Below, piece after piece: positions 37,898 to 49,125 of a stretch of DNA of 64,000 nucleotides. The stretch covers positions 54,759,554-54,823,553 of the forward strand of contig OX485803.1 of assembly GCA_950295325.1 (NCBI GenBank), read 5' to 3'. Made by a program: the position numbers and the translations under genes. How positions within the stretch are numbered: the first letter of the stretch is position 1; each line of letters begins with the position of its first letter. Source of the DNA: Polytrichum commune. Its lineage: Eukaryota; Streptophyta; Polytrichopsida; Polytrichales; Polytrichaceae. The notes under the pieces are model-generated. The model made no database searches, was not told the origin of the DNA, and saw only the letters and a list, made by a program, of their open reading frames with translations.

Positions 37898-39434
37898 TTA
37901 ATTTTGGATTGTCAACTACTAGGGGGATTTAACCATGTTGTCATATAGGGTTATTTACTTAGCTCTAAGGGCCTTATGCGGTCACTCTTATAGATGCTAA
38001 TATGGATGCTTATATATATGAGTGGTACGTGGCTTGCAGTCAAGAATGGTAGCTTTCATGGATGTTTAATAAGCATGTTCATCATATATGGAACCTATGA
38101 CACAAGGTAGGCATGCTTAATTCGGTTATTTTTGTCATTAGGCCACCTATATTTGAGTGATTAGTGGTTTGGTGTGGCTCCAAGAATGGATACCAAAAAG
38201 GCATCATGTGTTTAAAAGTGATTGGACTTTGTGTTTAAAATATGATAACCATTCCAAACTCAATAGTTAACATAATTGGGGGGGGGGGGGGACTTATATG
38301 ACCATTCAATGAGCACAAGTATCTTCACTTTAGTAATGAATATTATGAGCCCCAAAGAACATGGGGAAAGTGGTTGGAACCTCGATTTGGATTTGCCAAC
38401 CATCTTGTACTAATTGTGTGTTTCATATCCTAAGAGGAGTGGGCTAGTCAAAAATAAATAACCATTTAGGACCCATCTACCTTATTTTAAGATGCATTGA
38501 ATCAAATGATCACATGTATAGATTGCGAACAACAATTATTGATGAAACTAAGACTTTGTCTTTTAGTTCACCAATATAAAGATGTCATGCTTTCTATTTT
38601 TGATTTAGAATTTATATTCTATTTATAATGTTGCATACTTAAGCATCTTGATGTCAAAAGTACCAAAATTTTGATCAAACACGACATATATAACACTCAT
38701 TGATTTATAATGCTCAAAAATTAAGTTTTTTTTCATGAATACAATGATTCCATAGGAAAATGATTCTCCAATTGAATGACTAGCTATAACCTATGGTTCA
38801 AAGGTACATAACATTATCTAGGCCCCATGGTGAGTTGGGTGGGCCATGGGCTTTGCATATATATGAGATGCAAAGAATGTAACGTTAATTACCTCATAAA
38901 CGAGACCAATGCCAACATGATCTTAGGCAAACGTTGAAAGTGAGCTCTTATGATGACTATGGTAGATGGGTCATAAGTGGCTCTTATTCTTAATCGTACC
39001 CCTATAGTTGATTGGTATGTGGTTCAGTGAGGATTAAAGAGCAAACATCATAGAGACACAATGTTTAAAAAAGATTGGACTACGTTTTCAAATATCAATC
39101 ATTACTCTACACTCATTAGTGAACACAATTGGGAGGACCTATGTATTCAATTAAGAAATCAACAAATATGCACTTCTGATAACCATAACCAAATTAGAGG
39201 AGATTCAATATTCAACCCGGTTTGTAGATGTTCCATCACATATTTGCTAATGCAACATACCTTAATGTTACGTATCAAAGGAACACTTGAAGAACGAGAA
39301 GTAAATTAATGGCTGGGTAATAACATCGTGAAGAGCGAGGCCGAATTTCCCTTTTGTAATCTGAGGTACCCTTACTTTGCACGGTGTTCTTATTTCCCAT
39401 AATGCACTCCTCCGATGCATCACCTATGACATCA

Positions 39435-39805
39435 TCATCCATGCTTTTGCAGTCCGATTTGCAGCTCCAAGTTCAGACAGACGACTCATCACTCCACAGC
39501 AGGGACACAAACCCAATGCCACTAGCTTCGGCTCATCCCACATCAATCCTCATCCCACACTTGAACCTCCCAAACAAAAAGCACCCTAACTTAGTTAACA
39601 TTGAACTTCATCCTAAGTAAGTAGCTCACCTCCTGAATCTACTTAACACCTTTTGGTTGACGAATGTCTGCTCATGGGTGTGATTTTGCCTCCTACCGAG
39701 GCACACGGAGGGAACATTATCAGGATCTGACCTACAAATTATAAGTTAGTATTATGTGCACCCAAAAAACACAGATACAGATGACTCGGAGTCAGTGGAC
39801 AACGG
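39435..39805. repeat. Left arm of an inverted repeat flanking the AIR carboxylase gene
   Basis: Pairs in inverse orientation with about 46685-47310. Shared stretches: TTTTGCAGTCC (39448), GTTAACATTGAA(C/G)TTCATCCTAA (39595), GAATCTACTTAAC, AATGT(C/T)TGCTCATGG, CCTCCTAC, and CAGATGACTCGGAGTCAG (39778). The arms are diverged and broken by indels. In addition, the TTTTGCAGTCCGA...CAGAC segment at 39448-39495 recurs directly at 39876-39920, just before the gene's ATG. Confidence 0.65.
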
Positions 39806-39932
39806 AGGAAGATGAAATAAAGTTAAGAAAGCCCCAGTAGTTTTAAGATAAGTCTGTTGTTGTTGTTGTTGTTGTTTTGCAGTCCGAATTGGAGCTTCCA
39901 AGCACAGACGGACAGACAAGTAGGGGATTGAC

Positions 39933-42900
39933 ATGGGCGTCCTTCTCCGCCCATCGCCAGCCGCCCTCCTCGCCCCGCCCCTGGCCACACGGGGATCTCT
40001 ACATGGTCATCAGCGACATTCGAAGCTCGTGGGCAGCTTTAGGAACGAGGTTCTGGGTGGCCAAGGCTTAAGGAGCTTGAAGGCATCCACCGTAGGGTTT
40101 AAGGGTTTAAGGGTTATGATGCCTCCCGTTGTGGATGCACAAGAGGTGGAGCATCAGGAGGTTATGGAGGACGAAGAAAGAGAAAGATTAGGAGGAGAAG
40201 GATTTGTGAAAGATTTGGAGCGTATGGATTTGTGTGGGACTTCGAGGGGTTTGTGTGACACGGTAATAGGTGTGCTGGGCGGAGGGCAGCTGGGGCGAAT
40301 GCTGTGTCAAGCAGGCTCTCCTATGGGAGTGAAAGTTGCAGTTCTGGACCCCTTGCCCGACTGCCCTGCATCCCGAATTGCGTTCCGGCACCAAGTGGGG
40401 AGCTTCCGTGACACGGAGGCGGTGAGGGAATTCGCGAAAGATTGTGGTGCGTTGACCGTGGAGATCGAGCATGTGGACGTGGAGACGCTTGAGGCTCTGG
40501 CGAGGGAGGGTGTGGATGTGGAGCCTAAACCCTCCACCATCCGTGTCATTCAGGTAGGTTTAGTGCATTGTATTCTTAGCATTCGTTCCTTGTTCTTGCG
40601 TGCTTTTGCAGTGGTGTATGTGCACCATCTTTCTCCTGCCTCTCTTCATTTCACTCTATCCCTAAGCACCTGGTTGGATGTTCCTTGATCTTTCTCCCCA
40701 GCATTGTAACCATGGCTGTTTGTGCATTTCATGAAGATTCTGCCAATTTTCTCCATAGCCTATCCTTGTGTGGGTAGCCATAGTGAAAACGCGATAGGAA
40801 ATCATTAAGGTTTAGATTGAAATCCTCGCACCTGCCCTCTTCGTTCCTATCCTGGAGCACCTGGTTGGGTGTTTCTTTGGTTTTTTTGGTTCCAGGATAG
40901 TGACCACGACTTGTTGATAAAAGAGTCTCCCACTTTTCTCATAGCCCCTTCTTGTATGACTACCCATTGTGAAAGTTAGTCTGAATTCTCCCAATCCTGC
41001 CTCTCTTTCATTCAATCCTGAAGCACCTGGTTTGGTGTTTTTTGGCTCCATTTTTCTCAACGTTACAACCACCACGACTCTTTGTGCATTTTCATAAAGT
41101 GTTTGCCAAGTTTCATCATACTCTGTTCTCGTATGACTAGCCATTGTGAAAAGTATTCTGATTTCTTTCGATCCTGCCTCTCTTTCACCCAATCCTGAAG
41201 CACCCACTCTTGCATGACTAGCAATTGGGAAAAGAACTCGGGTCATGTTCACAACAGGGAATTATTCAGATTAGGCTGAATTCCTGCATCTGCGCTCTTC
41301 GGCCCTTGTTCTTGCGTGCTTTTATTGTAATGCATCTGCACCACCTTCTTCCTGGCTCTCTCTTTCACCTAATCCTGGAGCACTTGGTTGGGTATTTCTT
41401 GGTTCCTGTTTTCCCAGCATTGTAGTTACGACTCTTTGTGTATTTGATAAACATCGTGCCATTTTTCCCATAGCCTATCCTTATAGGAGGATTCACTGTG
41501 AGATGAATTCTGAGAATCCTCTCAAAGAGTCTGTGCATCGGAATCGTATCTCCACCATCATCTTCCTGCCTCTCTTTCACCCAGTCCCGAAGCACCTGGG
41601 TGGATGTTTCTTGGTTTTTTTTCCAACATTGTAACCATGAAAACTTGTGTCGTATATAAAGATTCTGCCAATTGTTTATAAAGCCTATCTTTATATCGCT
41701 ACCCCTTGGGAAAAGAATTCAGGTCATGTACATAACAGGGAATCTTTTAGATTAGTCCGAGATCCCTTTCACCTGTGCTCTTTATTCCTTGTTTTTAACC
41801 GTGCTTTGCAGTAGTGCATCTGCACCACCTTCTTTGTGCCTCTCTGCAACCCAATCTTGAAGCCCCTAGTTGGGTGTTTCCTGGTTTTGTTTCCAGCATT
41901 GTAACCTCGAGTCTTAGTGTATTTCATAAAGAGTCTGCCAATTTTTTCCATAGCCTATCTTCATATGATTGGGTCATTGTGAAAAGATACAGGTCTTGTA
42001 CACAACAGGGAATCATTCAGATTAGTCTAAATTCCTTGCACCTGCACTCTTTGCTCCTTGTTCTTGCTTGTTTTTGCAGTGTATCTACACCATTTTCTTC
42101 CTGCCTCCCATTTTTTCCATAGCCTATCCTTATATGACTAGCCATTGTGAAAACAAGACTGGGAGTTGTTGAGGTTATATTGAATCCCTTGCATATGTGC
42201 TCTTCGTTCCTTGTTTTTTGGTGCTTTTGCAGTAGTGTATCTGCACCATCATCTTCCTGCCTCTCTTTCACCAAATCCCAAAGCCCCCCCAGTAGGGCTT
42301 TTTGTGGTTCCTGTTTTCCCAGGATTGTAGCCACAACTCTCTGTATTTCATAAAGATTCTACCAATTGTTTCCATAGCCTATCCTTATATCATCAGCCAT
42401 TTTGAATAGAATTCAGGTCCTGTTCACGGCAGGAAATCCTTTTAAAGAGTCCCTGCACTGGAATTGTTCCAGTCTTGGGAACAGAGTTTCTGAAGGTCGC
42501 ATTAATTTGTTCATTATATCTTGCTGGATTTAGGAATCAAGTCTGGATGTTATGTGTGCTTCAGTTGGGAAGACATTCTCATCTTACTCTGCTATAGATT
42601 GATAGTGGATGGTGACATGGTATCCTATGTGCATTGTAGAGGTGATGCTTTGATGCTTGTAGGGCATAGACTGTGTGTAGGACTTTTCTGTGTGCTTTTG
42701 CAGTATATCTGCACCACCATCTTCCTGCTCCACTTGCACCCTATTCTGAAGCACCTGTTGGTTGTTTCTTGGATTTTTTTTGTTTCAACATTGTAACCAT
42801 GACTCTTTGTGTATCGCATAAAGAGTCTGCCAGTTTTTTCCATGGCGTAATCCTATTTCGTTTATGTCTAGCCATTGTGAGAAGAATTAAAGTCATGTAC

Positions 42901-45514
42901 ATGACAGGAAATCATTCAGGTTGAGTCTGAATTCCTTGCTCTTTGTTCCTTGTTCTTGCGTGCTTTTGCAGTATTATATCTGCAGCATCCTCTTCATGAT
43001 TTTCTTTCACCCAATCTCAAAAGCAACTGGTTGGGTATTTCTTGGTTCTTATTTTCCAGCATTTGTAACCACAACTCTTCATGTAATTCATAGAGTTTGC
43101 CAAACTTATTCCATAGCTTACCCTTACATGACTAGCCATTGTGATTTTTATTGTTCCAGTCTTATGAACAGAGTTCTCAAGGCCACAGTAATTTGTTCGT
43201 GAGATACTTCTGCATTTAGGGTTCAAGTCTGGACATTGGGTGTCCTTTAAAGAGGTGATGCTCTCAATCTTGTAGGGTACGACTGCATGTGGGAATCTCT
43301 GTTGGGAACTCTAGAAGAATTTTTTACTTACTGGACATCATCATTCAAAGATCTCACAATGTGCTCTACTTGCTGGCTGATTTTGATAGCATAAACATTA
43401 CTATCATCATCATCGTTCATCTGACTCACACCTCATACATACACCTCCAGGACAAGTACCTTCAGAAGATGCATTTCAAGCAGCATGGGGTTGCGCTTCC
43501 AGAATTCATGAAGATTGACAGCCTAAGTGCTGCTGTGGAAGCAGGGATGATATTTGGGTACCCCCTCATGCTGAAGAGCAGGCGACTCGCTTATGACGGG
43601 CGAGGGAATGCAGTAGCCAAATCAGAAGAGGTTCTCCCCGTTGCCATTGCGGCTCTAGGAGGCATTGAACGAGGTTTATATGTGGAGAAGTGGGCTCCTT
43701 TTGTAAAAGAATTGGCCGTGATTGTGGCTCGTGGCAGAAACGCATGTATATGCTCTTTTCCAGTGGTGGAAACAACACACAAAGACAGCATCTGCCACAC
43801 AGTCGTCTCTCCTGCGCAGGTTGCCCCAGACATTGCAGAAGCTGCGATGCAAGTCGCAGAGAGAGCTGTAGGATCACTTTCAGGCGCGGGAATCTTTGGT
43901 GTTGAGCTCTTCCTTCTTGAAGATGGGAAAGTGCTATTAAATGAAGTCGCGCCGCGGCCGCACAACAGCGGCCATCACACCATTGAAGCATGCTATGTTT
44001 CGCAGTACGAGCAGCATTTGAGATGTATTCTTGGGCTTCCTCTTGGCGATCCTGCAATGAGGGTCCCTGCAGCCATGATGTACAACCTGTTGGGCGAAGC
44101 TGAGGGTGAGGAAGGGTTTGCCATAGCCCATGAGACGATGATGAGGGCGATGTCTGTGCCGGGAGCAAGCGTGCATTGGTACGAAAAGCCGGAGATTCGG
44201 AAACAACGGAAGATGGGACACATAACAGTCGTCGGACCATCGATGGAAGTTGTACGCACTCGGATGAACTGGATCGTCAATGGGAAAGATCGGAGCCAAT
44301 TCAAAGATGAGCCTCTCCAAACACCACCTCGTGGTTCCTCGCTCCCCGTGTTTGCGGTTTCTCCGACAACAGACGGTGGCAGTTCTGCTGCGTCCGGGCC
44401 GCCTGTCAGCATAATCATGGGCTCTGACTCCGATTTGCCAGTGATGAAGAGTGCTGCAGAGGTTCTTCAATCGTTCAACATTCCATATGAGCTTACGGTT
44501 GTCTCCGCACATCGAACCCCAGAACGAATGGCCCAGTTTGCTCAAAATGCTCATAAGCGTGGAGTCAAAGTCATCATTGCGGGTGCAGGCGGAGCAGCTC
44601 ACCTCCCGGGGATGGTGGCCTCAATGACACCACTTCCTGTTATTGGTGTGCCTGTGAAAGGCACATCAACAGATGGGCTGGACTCTTTGTTGTCGATTGC
44701 TCAGATGCCAAGAGGGATCCCTGTGGCAACGGTTGCCATTCAGAATGCGACAAATGCAGGACTTACAGCAGTACGCATGCTGGGTGTCGAGAGTCCGGAG
44801 CTTGATAAGAAAATGACTGAATATCAAAATGGCTTGAAAGAGATGGTGCTTGAGAAAGCAGAGAGGCTGGAAAGAGTTGGCTGGCAAGAGTACCTAAACA
44901 AGAAGTATGAAAGCGAGCCTCTCCAAACACCACCTCGTGATGGTTCTGCACTCCCCATGTTTGCGGATTCTCCGATGACAGACAGCAGTTCCACCGTGTC
45001 TGTGCCACCCATTGGCATAATTATGGGTTCTGACTCTGACTTGCCGGTGATGATGCATGCAGCCGAGATTCTTCAATTGTTCAACATTCCGTATGAGCTC
45101 ACTGTTATCTCCGCACATCGAACTCCTGAAAGAATGGTTCAGTATGCTCAAAATGCTCGTAAGCGCGGAGTGAAAGTGATCATTGCGGGTGCAGGCGGAG
45201 CAGCTCACCTCCCTGGGATGGTGGCCTCAATGACCTCATGTCCAGTTATCGGCGTGCCTGTGAAAGGCTCATCAACAGATGGGCTGGACTCTTTGTTGTC
45301 AATTGTTCAGATGCCGAAAGGGATCCCTGTGGCAACAGTTGCCATTCAGAATGCGACAAATGCAGGACTTCTGGCAGTGCGAGTACTGGGTGTGGAGAAT
45401 CCAGAGCTGGTTAAGAAAATGATTGAGTACCAGAATGGGTTGAAAGAGATGGTGCTTGAGACAGCAGAGAGGCTGGAAAGAGTTGGCTGGCAAGAATACC
45501 TAAACACGAAGTGA
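39933..45514 (+). CDS. Phosphoribosylaminoimidazole carboxylase, PurK-PurE-PurE fusion, plastid-type
   Basis: De novo purine synthesis: converts aminoimidazole ribonucleotide to its carboxylated form, probably in plastids. Two exons (39933-40553, 43451-45514) join in phase to 894 codons. Residues 1 to about 70 resemble a transit peptide. The PurK (ATP-grasp) part starts [18 protein letters not shown], crosses the intron at [12 protein letters not shown] and includes [21 protein letters not shown] and [17 protein letters not shown]. The first PurE domain (about 523-684) has [22 protein letters not shown] and [18 protein letters not shown] second, complete PurE domain (about 726-887) repeats all of these motifs plus the linker EPLQTPPR, with a 606-base (202-residue) period. 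Plant homologues normally have one PurE and about 645 residues. The second copy reads [11 protein letters not shown] where [11 protein letters not shown] is usual. Both copies keep the active-site Ser, His and Arg motifs. The stop is TGA at 45512. Confidence 0.93.
40554..43450 (+). repeat. Intron 1 of the AIR carboxylase gene, built of degenerate tandem repeats
   Basis: A 2.9-kb GT-AG intron. A CCTGAAGCACCTGGTTGGGT-like element recurs about ten times (near 40664, 40853, 41015, 41195, 41375, 41586, 41854, 42283, 42745 and 43014). It is followed by (G/C)CATTGTAACCA, CATAAAGAGTCTGCCA, CATAGCCTATCCTTAT and GACTAGCCATTGTGAAAA blocks. Several units also contain TGCTTTTGCAGT, which looks like a 3' splice site (40601, 41801, 42065, 42221, 42691, 42961). 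The spacing of units varies from about 160 to 430 bases. Confidence 0.85.
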
Positions 45515-46680
45515 TCCCATACTGGCTATATCTGCAACTTTTTGGCAATAGGTAGATTGGATTTAGCTTTAGTAGACAACCCTAGGTTGATTTATATCAA
45601 ACACATGAACTACCCTGCGAGAAACCTTGCCAGGAGAGTGCACGGACAGCAAGACAGAAGAATATGTGAGTATTGCAAGAGTTTTGGGGACCATTTTGGC
45701 ACTGCAATGGGAGCTGGCCACATGTCACTGGGTCTTAAAGCTATTTTTCTTGAATGCTCAGGAGTACAACATCCTGAAATGCATCACTGAAATGTGTAAG
45801 AGGGAGAATGCCCCTTAATTTTTTGAGGACCTGCAGTCTAGACACACTCAAACCAACCATATCTTTCTTTTGATTTGACCAGGTTCACCCTCAAGCCTCT
45901 TTGGGTTTTTAGTCATTTTAATCAACTTCTGTAGGATAGCCAAGGTTATACACATCAAGCTTTCAGTACTTCACATATCCACTTGTCAGTCATTCAACTG
46001 TTGTTGATCACAAGCTGGGACTATACTGAAGTTTGTTTTCCCATGAGACTTCTCTACTGATTATTAATGGTAGGCAGTCCATGTTGAAGTGGATTACAGA
46101 CACAATGTCATCGCAGCCATGAAGATTGGCTGGCATGAAAGTGGAGAGATAAAAATCCACACCATGACATAAATGAGTGGAGACTCCAATGTAGGGAAGG
46201 CTATGGATCTGCCAATTTCACACTTCAATGAACTCTATATAAGACATTGGAAGCAAGTGTGGTGTCACATTCTCACAATCATGGTGCCAGGCTATTTCAC
46301 AAGTATCCAAACTTGCCATGGTGTCCATACTATTGTAGAAGACGTCCGTGTAAATTCTTTACTTTCCTCATAGTTTTTGCAGGCCGTATGAATATCCTAG
46401 TCATTGTCAAAGTGAAGATGCTCTAAGTTATTATATGACCATATAGTCACCACCACCACCACCACCAAATTATGTTGACTATTGTGTCTAGAATGGTTAC
46501 AAGATTTTGAATGCATAGTCCAATCTCTTTTCAACACATGTTTTTTTTGGTGCCCATTTATACCCAACCATACACCAAGCAAATATAGGTGTCCATTTCA
46601 GATCAAACATCGGATTAGGCACATCTACCTTACTATTGAGGCTCTCAATCTTCACTATACTAAACTTATTTTATCCTCCC
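45515..46680 (+). other. 3' flank of the AIR carboxylase gene, partly shared with the array
   Basis: From about 45885 to 46155 this region matches the sequence downstream of each PurE fragment in the array. Landmarks: AACTTCTGTAGGATAGCCAAGG, GATCACAAG(C/T)TGGGACT, TTTGTTTTCCCATGAGA, GAAGTGGATTACAGACACAAT and CATGAAGATTGGCTGGCATG. No further gene is recognised. Short open frames at 45542-45818 have no identifiable domain. Confidence 0.6.
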
Positions 46681-46684
46681 ACGT

Positions 46685-47310
46685 TGTCCTCTGACTCCGA
46701 GTCATCTGTGTCTGTGTGTGTTGTGTGTAGGAGGTAATATCACTTTTGTAAACTAAAGAAACTCACAAGCATATCACTTCTACAACAATCTACATGACAA
46801 ACATATATTTCACAAAAGCATAATACAATCTTATTAACTATAATATATTATCTGCAACTAACACTTGGTAGTGACTGTCAGTGTTCAAGTAGCTTCTAGA
46901 AACATCTACGATTATCTCCTCTCAACATACTAATCCTAAACTAAAACTAACTAACTAACTAACAACAAACTAATCCAAAAATCACACCATGAGCAAACAT
47001 TCCTCAACGAAAAGGATGAAGTTAAGTAGATTATTAGGATGACTTCAATGTTAACTAATAAGTTTAGAGTGTTTTTGTTGGGGAGGTTTAAGTGTCGGAT
47101 GAGTTGAAGTGAGGTTAGTGCCACTGCTCGGCTGGGGCGAACCAACCCATACATTGGTTCCTTGGAGGCAAAGGTTAGGCATCCAACAAGGAATGAGTGT
47201 ATGGGTTGGGTTGGCCCAAATCGCACTGTTGGCTATGCGTCTCTGTTGTGGAGAGGCTTGTGTGAGCTCACAGCTCTGCAAAGTGGACTGCAAAAGGAGG
47301 GATGGTGATA
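46685..47310. repeat. Right arm of the inverted repeat flanking the AIR carboxylase gene
   Basis: Inverse partner of 39435-39805. It begins with CTGACTCCGAGTCATCTGTG (46691) and ends with GGACTGCAAAAGGAGGG (47288). It is interrupted by a stretch absent from the left arm (about 46745-46970) and by a small inverted-repeat element at about 47128-47226. Confidence 0.65.
47128..47226. mobile_element. Small MITE (about 97 bp), copy 1
   Basis: A short element with inverted ends: GGCGAACCAACCCATACA against the complement of TGTATGGGTTGGGTTGGCC. A second copy sits at 63747-63843. Flanking CACTG on both sides may be the target duplication. Comparison with the left arm at 39519 shows the uninterrupted sequence. 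Confidence 0.7.
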
Positions 47311-47329
47311 TTCTCACCTAGCACTATCT

Positions 47330-48205
47330 TAAAACTTCTAACTTACTCATTCACATCTTCATGTGGTAGTAGGCACCCAATCTACCATTTAAGTTTGTGA
47401 AGTTAGGTGCTTGTTAAATCGATGAGAGGGAGTTGTTGCGCATGTGAGCGTATTTCTCATCCGTCCATCATATATTGACACTCAATCCTCAAAGCCTGCT
47501 TTTCTACAAAGCATCATTCTTCAAAAGAAACTTATATGATGAATTAATACTTGCATTATAAATATACACGAACATTGGATTTATCTAGCCTTTATCTCAA
47601 TTTAAGTCTTATTATACAAATTTAATTGTAAAATATAAATATATCATTTTTGCTTCGATGTCCGTAGATCTAACATTAACATGATTGCCTATGCAATTAA
47701 AAAAAAACAAACAATAGAACACCCATACATTGATGAACTACAAAAACAAATTTTTAATATCATCAACAGTTGTTGCTTGCAATTTGTACTTATATTCTAT
47801 GAAGAAAACTCGAACTTCAAAATGTCATATATCTACAAATAATGAACATGCAAGCAAAGCATCCAAGAAAGTTGATGACATCTCCAATAAATATATACAT
47901 ATTATAATACATATTATAATATTGCATATTATATATGAAAATTAAAAGTTTATATTTTATATTTATTAATAATTAATAATTCAAATATTCTCAAATATTA
48001 TTATGCACAAAAATAGATTACTGTACTTTAATGTAGGTTAATACTTGTTGTAATGTTGTACTCAAACATTTGTTGAAATGTGTTTTGAATACCTTACTGA
48101 ATTAGGGCTTCGTTGGCATTTAACTTGTTGGAAGTTTCCGTATGGTTCCAAAAAGTAAAAGTGGAAGATTCTGAATGGTTCCAAAAAGTAAAAGTAGAAA
48201 TTACA
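47330..48205. repeat. Left flank of array unit 1, duplicated at 62940-63745
   Basis: Shared blocks include TTCATGTGGTAGT, CATTTAAGTTTGTGAAGTTAGGTG, CATCATATATTGA, TCTAACATT(A/G)ACATGATTGCC, GCAA(G/A)(C/A)A(A/T)AGCATCCAAGAAAGTTGATG, and GTACTTTAATGTAGGTTGAT(A/T). Units 2-4 have a different left flank (TACATTTGAAC...TTGCAATGAAGAGTCCACCCC), so the array has two kinds of left junction. Confidence 0.75.
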
Positions 48206-48208
48206 CCA

Positions 48209-48215
48209 TATAAAT
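48209..48215 (+). promoter_or_regulatory. TATA box of zinc-finger unit 1
   Basis: TATAAAT, 156 bases before the ATG. The same motif precedes the ORF in every unit (51771, 55502, 59005, 63852), inside conserved sequence ending AAATGGCAAGCAGTATTCACC, the likely transcription start region. Leader length differs between units by multiples of about 23 bases. Confidence 0.65.
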
Positions 48216-48364
48216 GAAGCAAATGGCGCGCAGTATTCACCATTTCCTTTCCTCCTCTTGGAAGCACGCCCGACTTCCTCCTGCAAGCACGTCCGCCTTC
48301 CTCTTCCACGCACGTCCGCCTTCCTCTTGCAAGCTCCATCGTCCTCTTGTTGGCAACCATCACC

Positions 48365-48667
48365 ATGGCTTCCGATCCCATGGACGTAGACTCCATTGGC
48401 GGCGTGCCCATCAAAGAACGTCACCTGCTCGGCTGCGAACATCCATCTCAAACCTCAAGGTTGGTGTCTTCTTGTAACGAGGAAAGGAAGGATGCAAAAT
48501 ATGTTGAGAGGCTCCAAGTAACTCTGCATACGAGCACAAACTCTCCAAGCTTTCGAAGGCCGCCTCCTTCGCGAATTCCGGAAACATGCCGGTTTTGGTT
48601 GAGAGGGACATGCAACCGAGGTGCCCAGTGCCTCTTCCTACACGGCGGCGACTCCATGAAGGAGTAA
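48365..48667 (+). CDS. Small single CCCH zinc-finger protein, array unit 1 (100 aa)
   Basis: Predicted RNA- or nucleic-acid-binding protein. An acidic N-terminus (MASDPMDVDSIGG) is followed by a Ser/Pro/Arg-rich middle and one zinc finger, CRFWLRGTCNRGAQCLFLHG, with the C-x7-C-x5-C-x3-H spacing of classical CCCH fingers (residues about 74-92). The ATG is in good context (ACCATGG). The ORF is complete without introns, a TATA box lies 156 bases upstream, and the same length is kept in all four full units. The finger resembles those of plant C3H proteins, which usually carry more than one finger or further domains, so this may be a truncated derivative. Its partner and role are unknown. This copy has SRLVSSCNEE where the others read VSHCDED. 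Confidence 0.7.
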   Translation: MASDPMDVDSIGGVPIKERHLLGCEHPSQTSRLVSSCNEERKDAKYVERLQVTLHTSTNSPSFRRPPPSRIPETCRFWLRGTCNRGAQCLFLHGGDSMKE

Positions 48668-48693
48668 CTCAAAAATAAGTTGGGTTTCCGCCT

Positions 48694-48935
48694 ACAAGAC
48701 TTGGCAAACTCAAAGCCCCGAGGAAAACTCAGCAAATGCTACAAATAATCTGTGCCATGGAACCACAATGATACAAGACTTGACAAAATCAAAGCCGAAG
48801 CAAATTCAGCAAATGCTACAAATGATCTGTGCCATGGAAGCACAATGATACAAGACTTGACCAAATCAAAGCCGAGGCAAACTCAGCAAATGCTACAAAT
48901 GATCTGTGCCATTGAAGCACAACGATCAACCTTGT
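48694..48935. repeat. 77-79 bp tandem repeats after zinc-finger ORF, unit 1
   Basis: Three units starting ACAAGACTTG at 48694, 48773 and 48850, each ending ATCTGTGCCATGGAA-like. Equivalent arrays follow the ORF in units 2 (from 52233), 3 (from 55940) and 4 (from 59467). Confidence 0.85.
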
Positions 48936-49125
48936 AATTCCCAATCCAGTCAAGCAAAGACCGTGTACATATTGAATCAAACAAATTATTGAAGTTGCAC
49001 AACTTCGCATTGTTCAATTTGAAACTGTCGCATTGGCTAGACTTATCAAAAGATAGCCGATAGCAAGACTACAAAATTGTAGTCGAACATTGTACATACA
49101 TGCACTGAAGCTGGTTTACCAGCAA

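Larger units (their letters stand above)
33480..39370. other. Interval filled with a dispersed repeat family and nested elements
   Basis: A motif of the form TATATTTGAGTGGT(A/G)TGTG...AAAATGGA...AACATGTGTTTAAAAGAGATTGGA recurs near 34045, 34530, 35565, 38150 and 39005. Inverted copies occur near 34420-34460 and 46500-46600. Some copies continue into a poly-G run (34661, 35688, 38278) and a CTTCACTTT segment. No coding capacity is evident. It probably represents remnants of one noncoding or very old transposon family. Confidence 0.55.

Noticed and set aside
43566-45208. Long antisense frames opposite the AIR carboxylase exon (up to 224 codons)
   Set aside because: They are mirror frames of a strongly conserved GC-richer exon on the plus strand and have no recognisable protein content.
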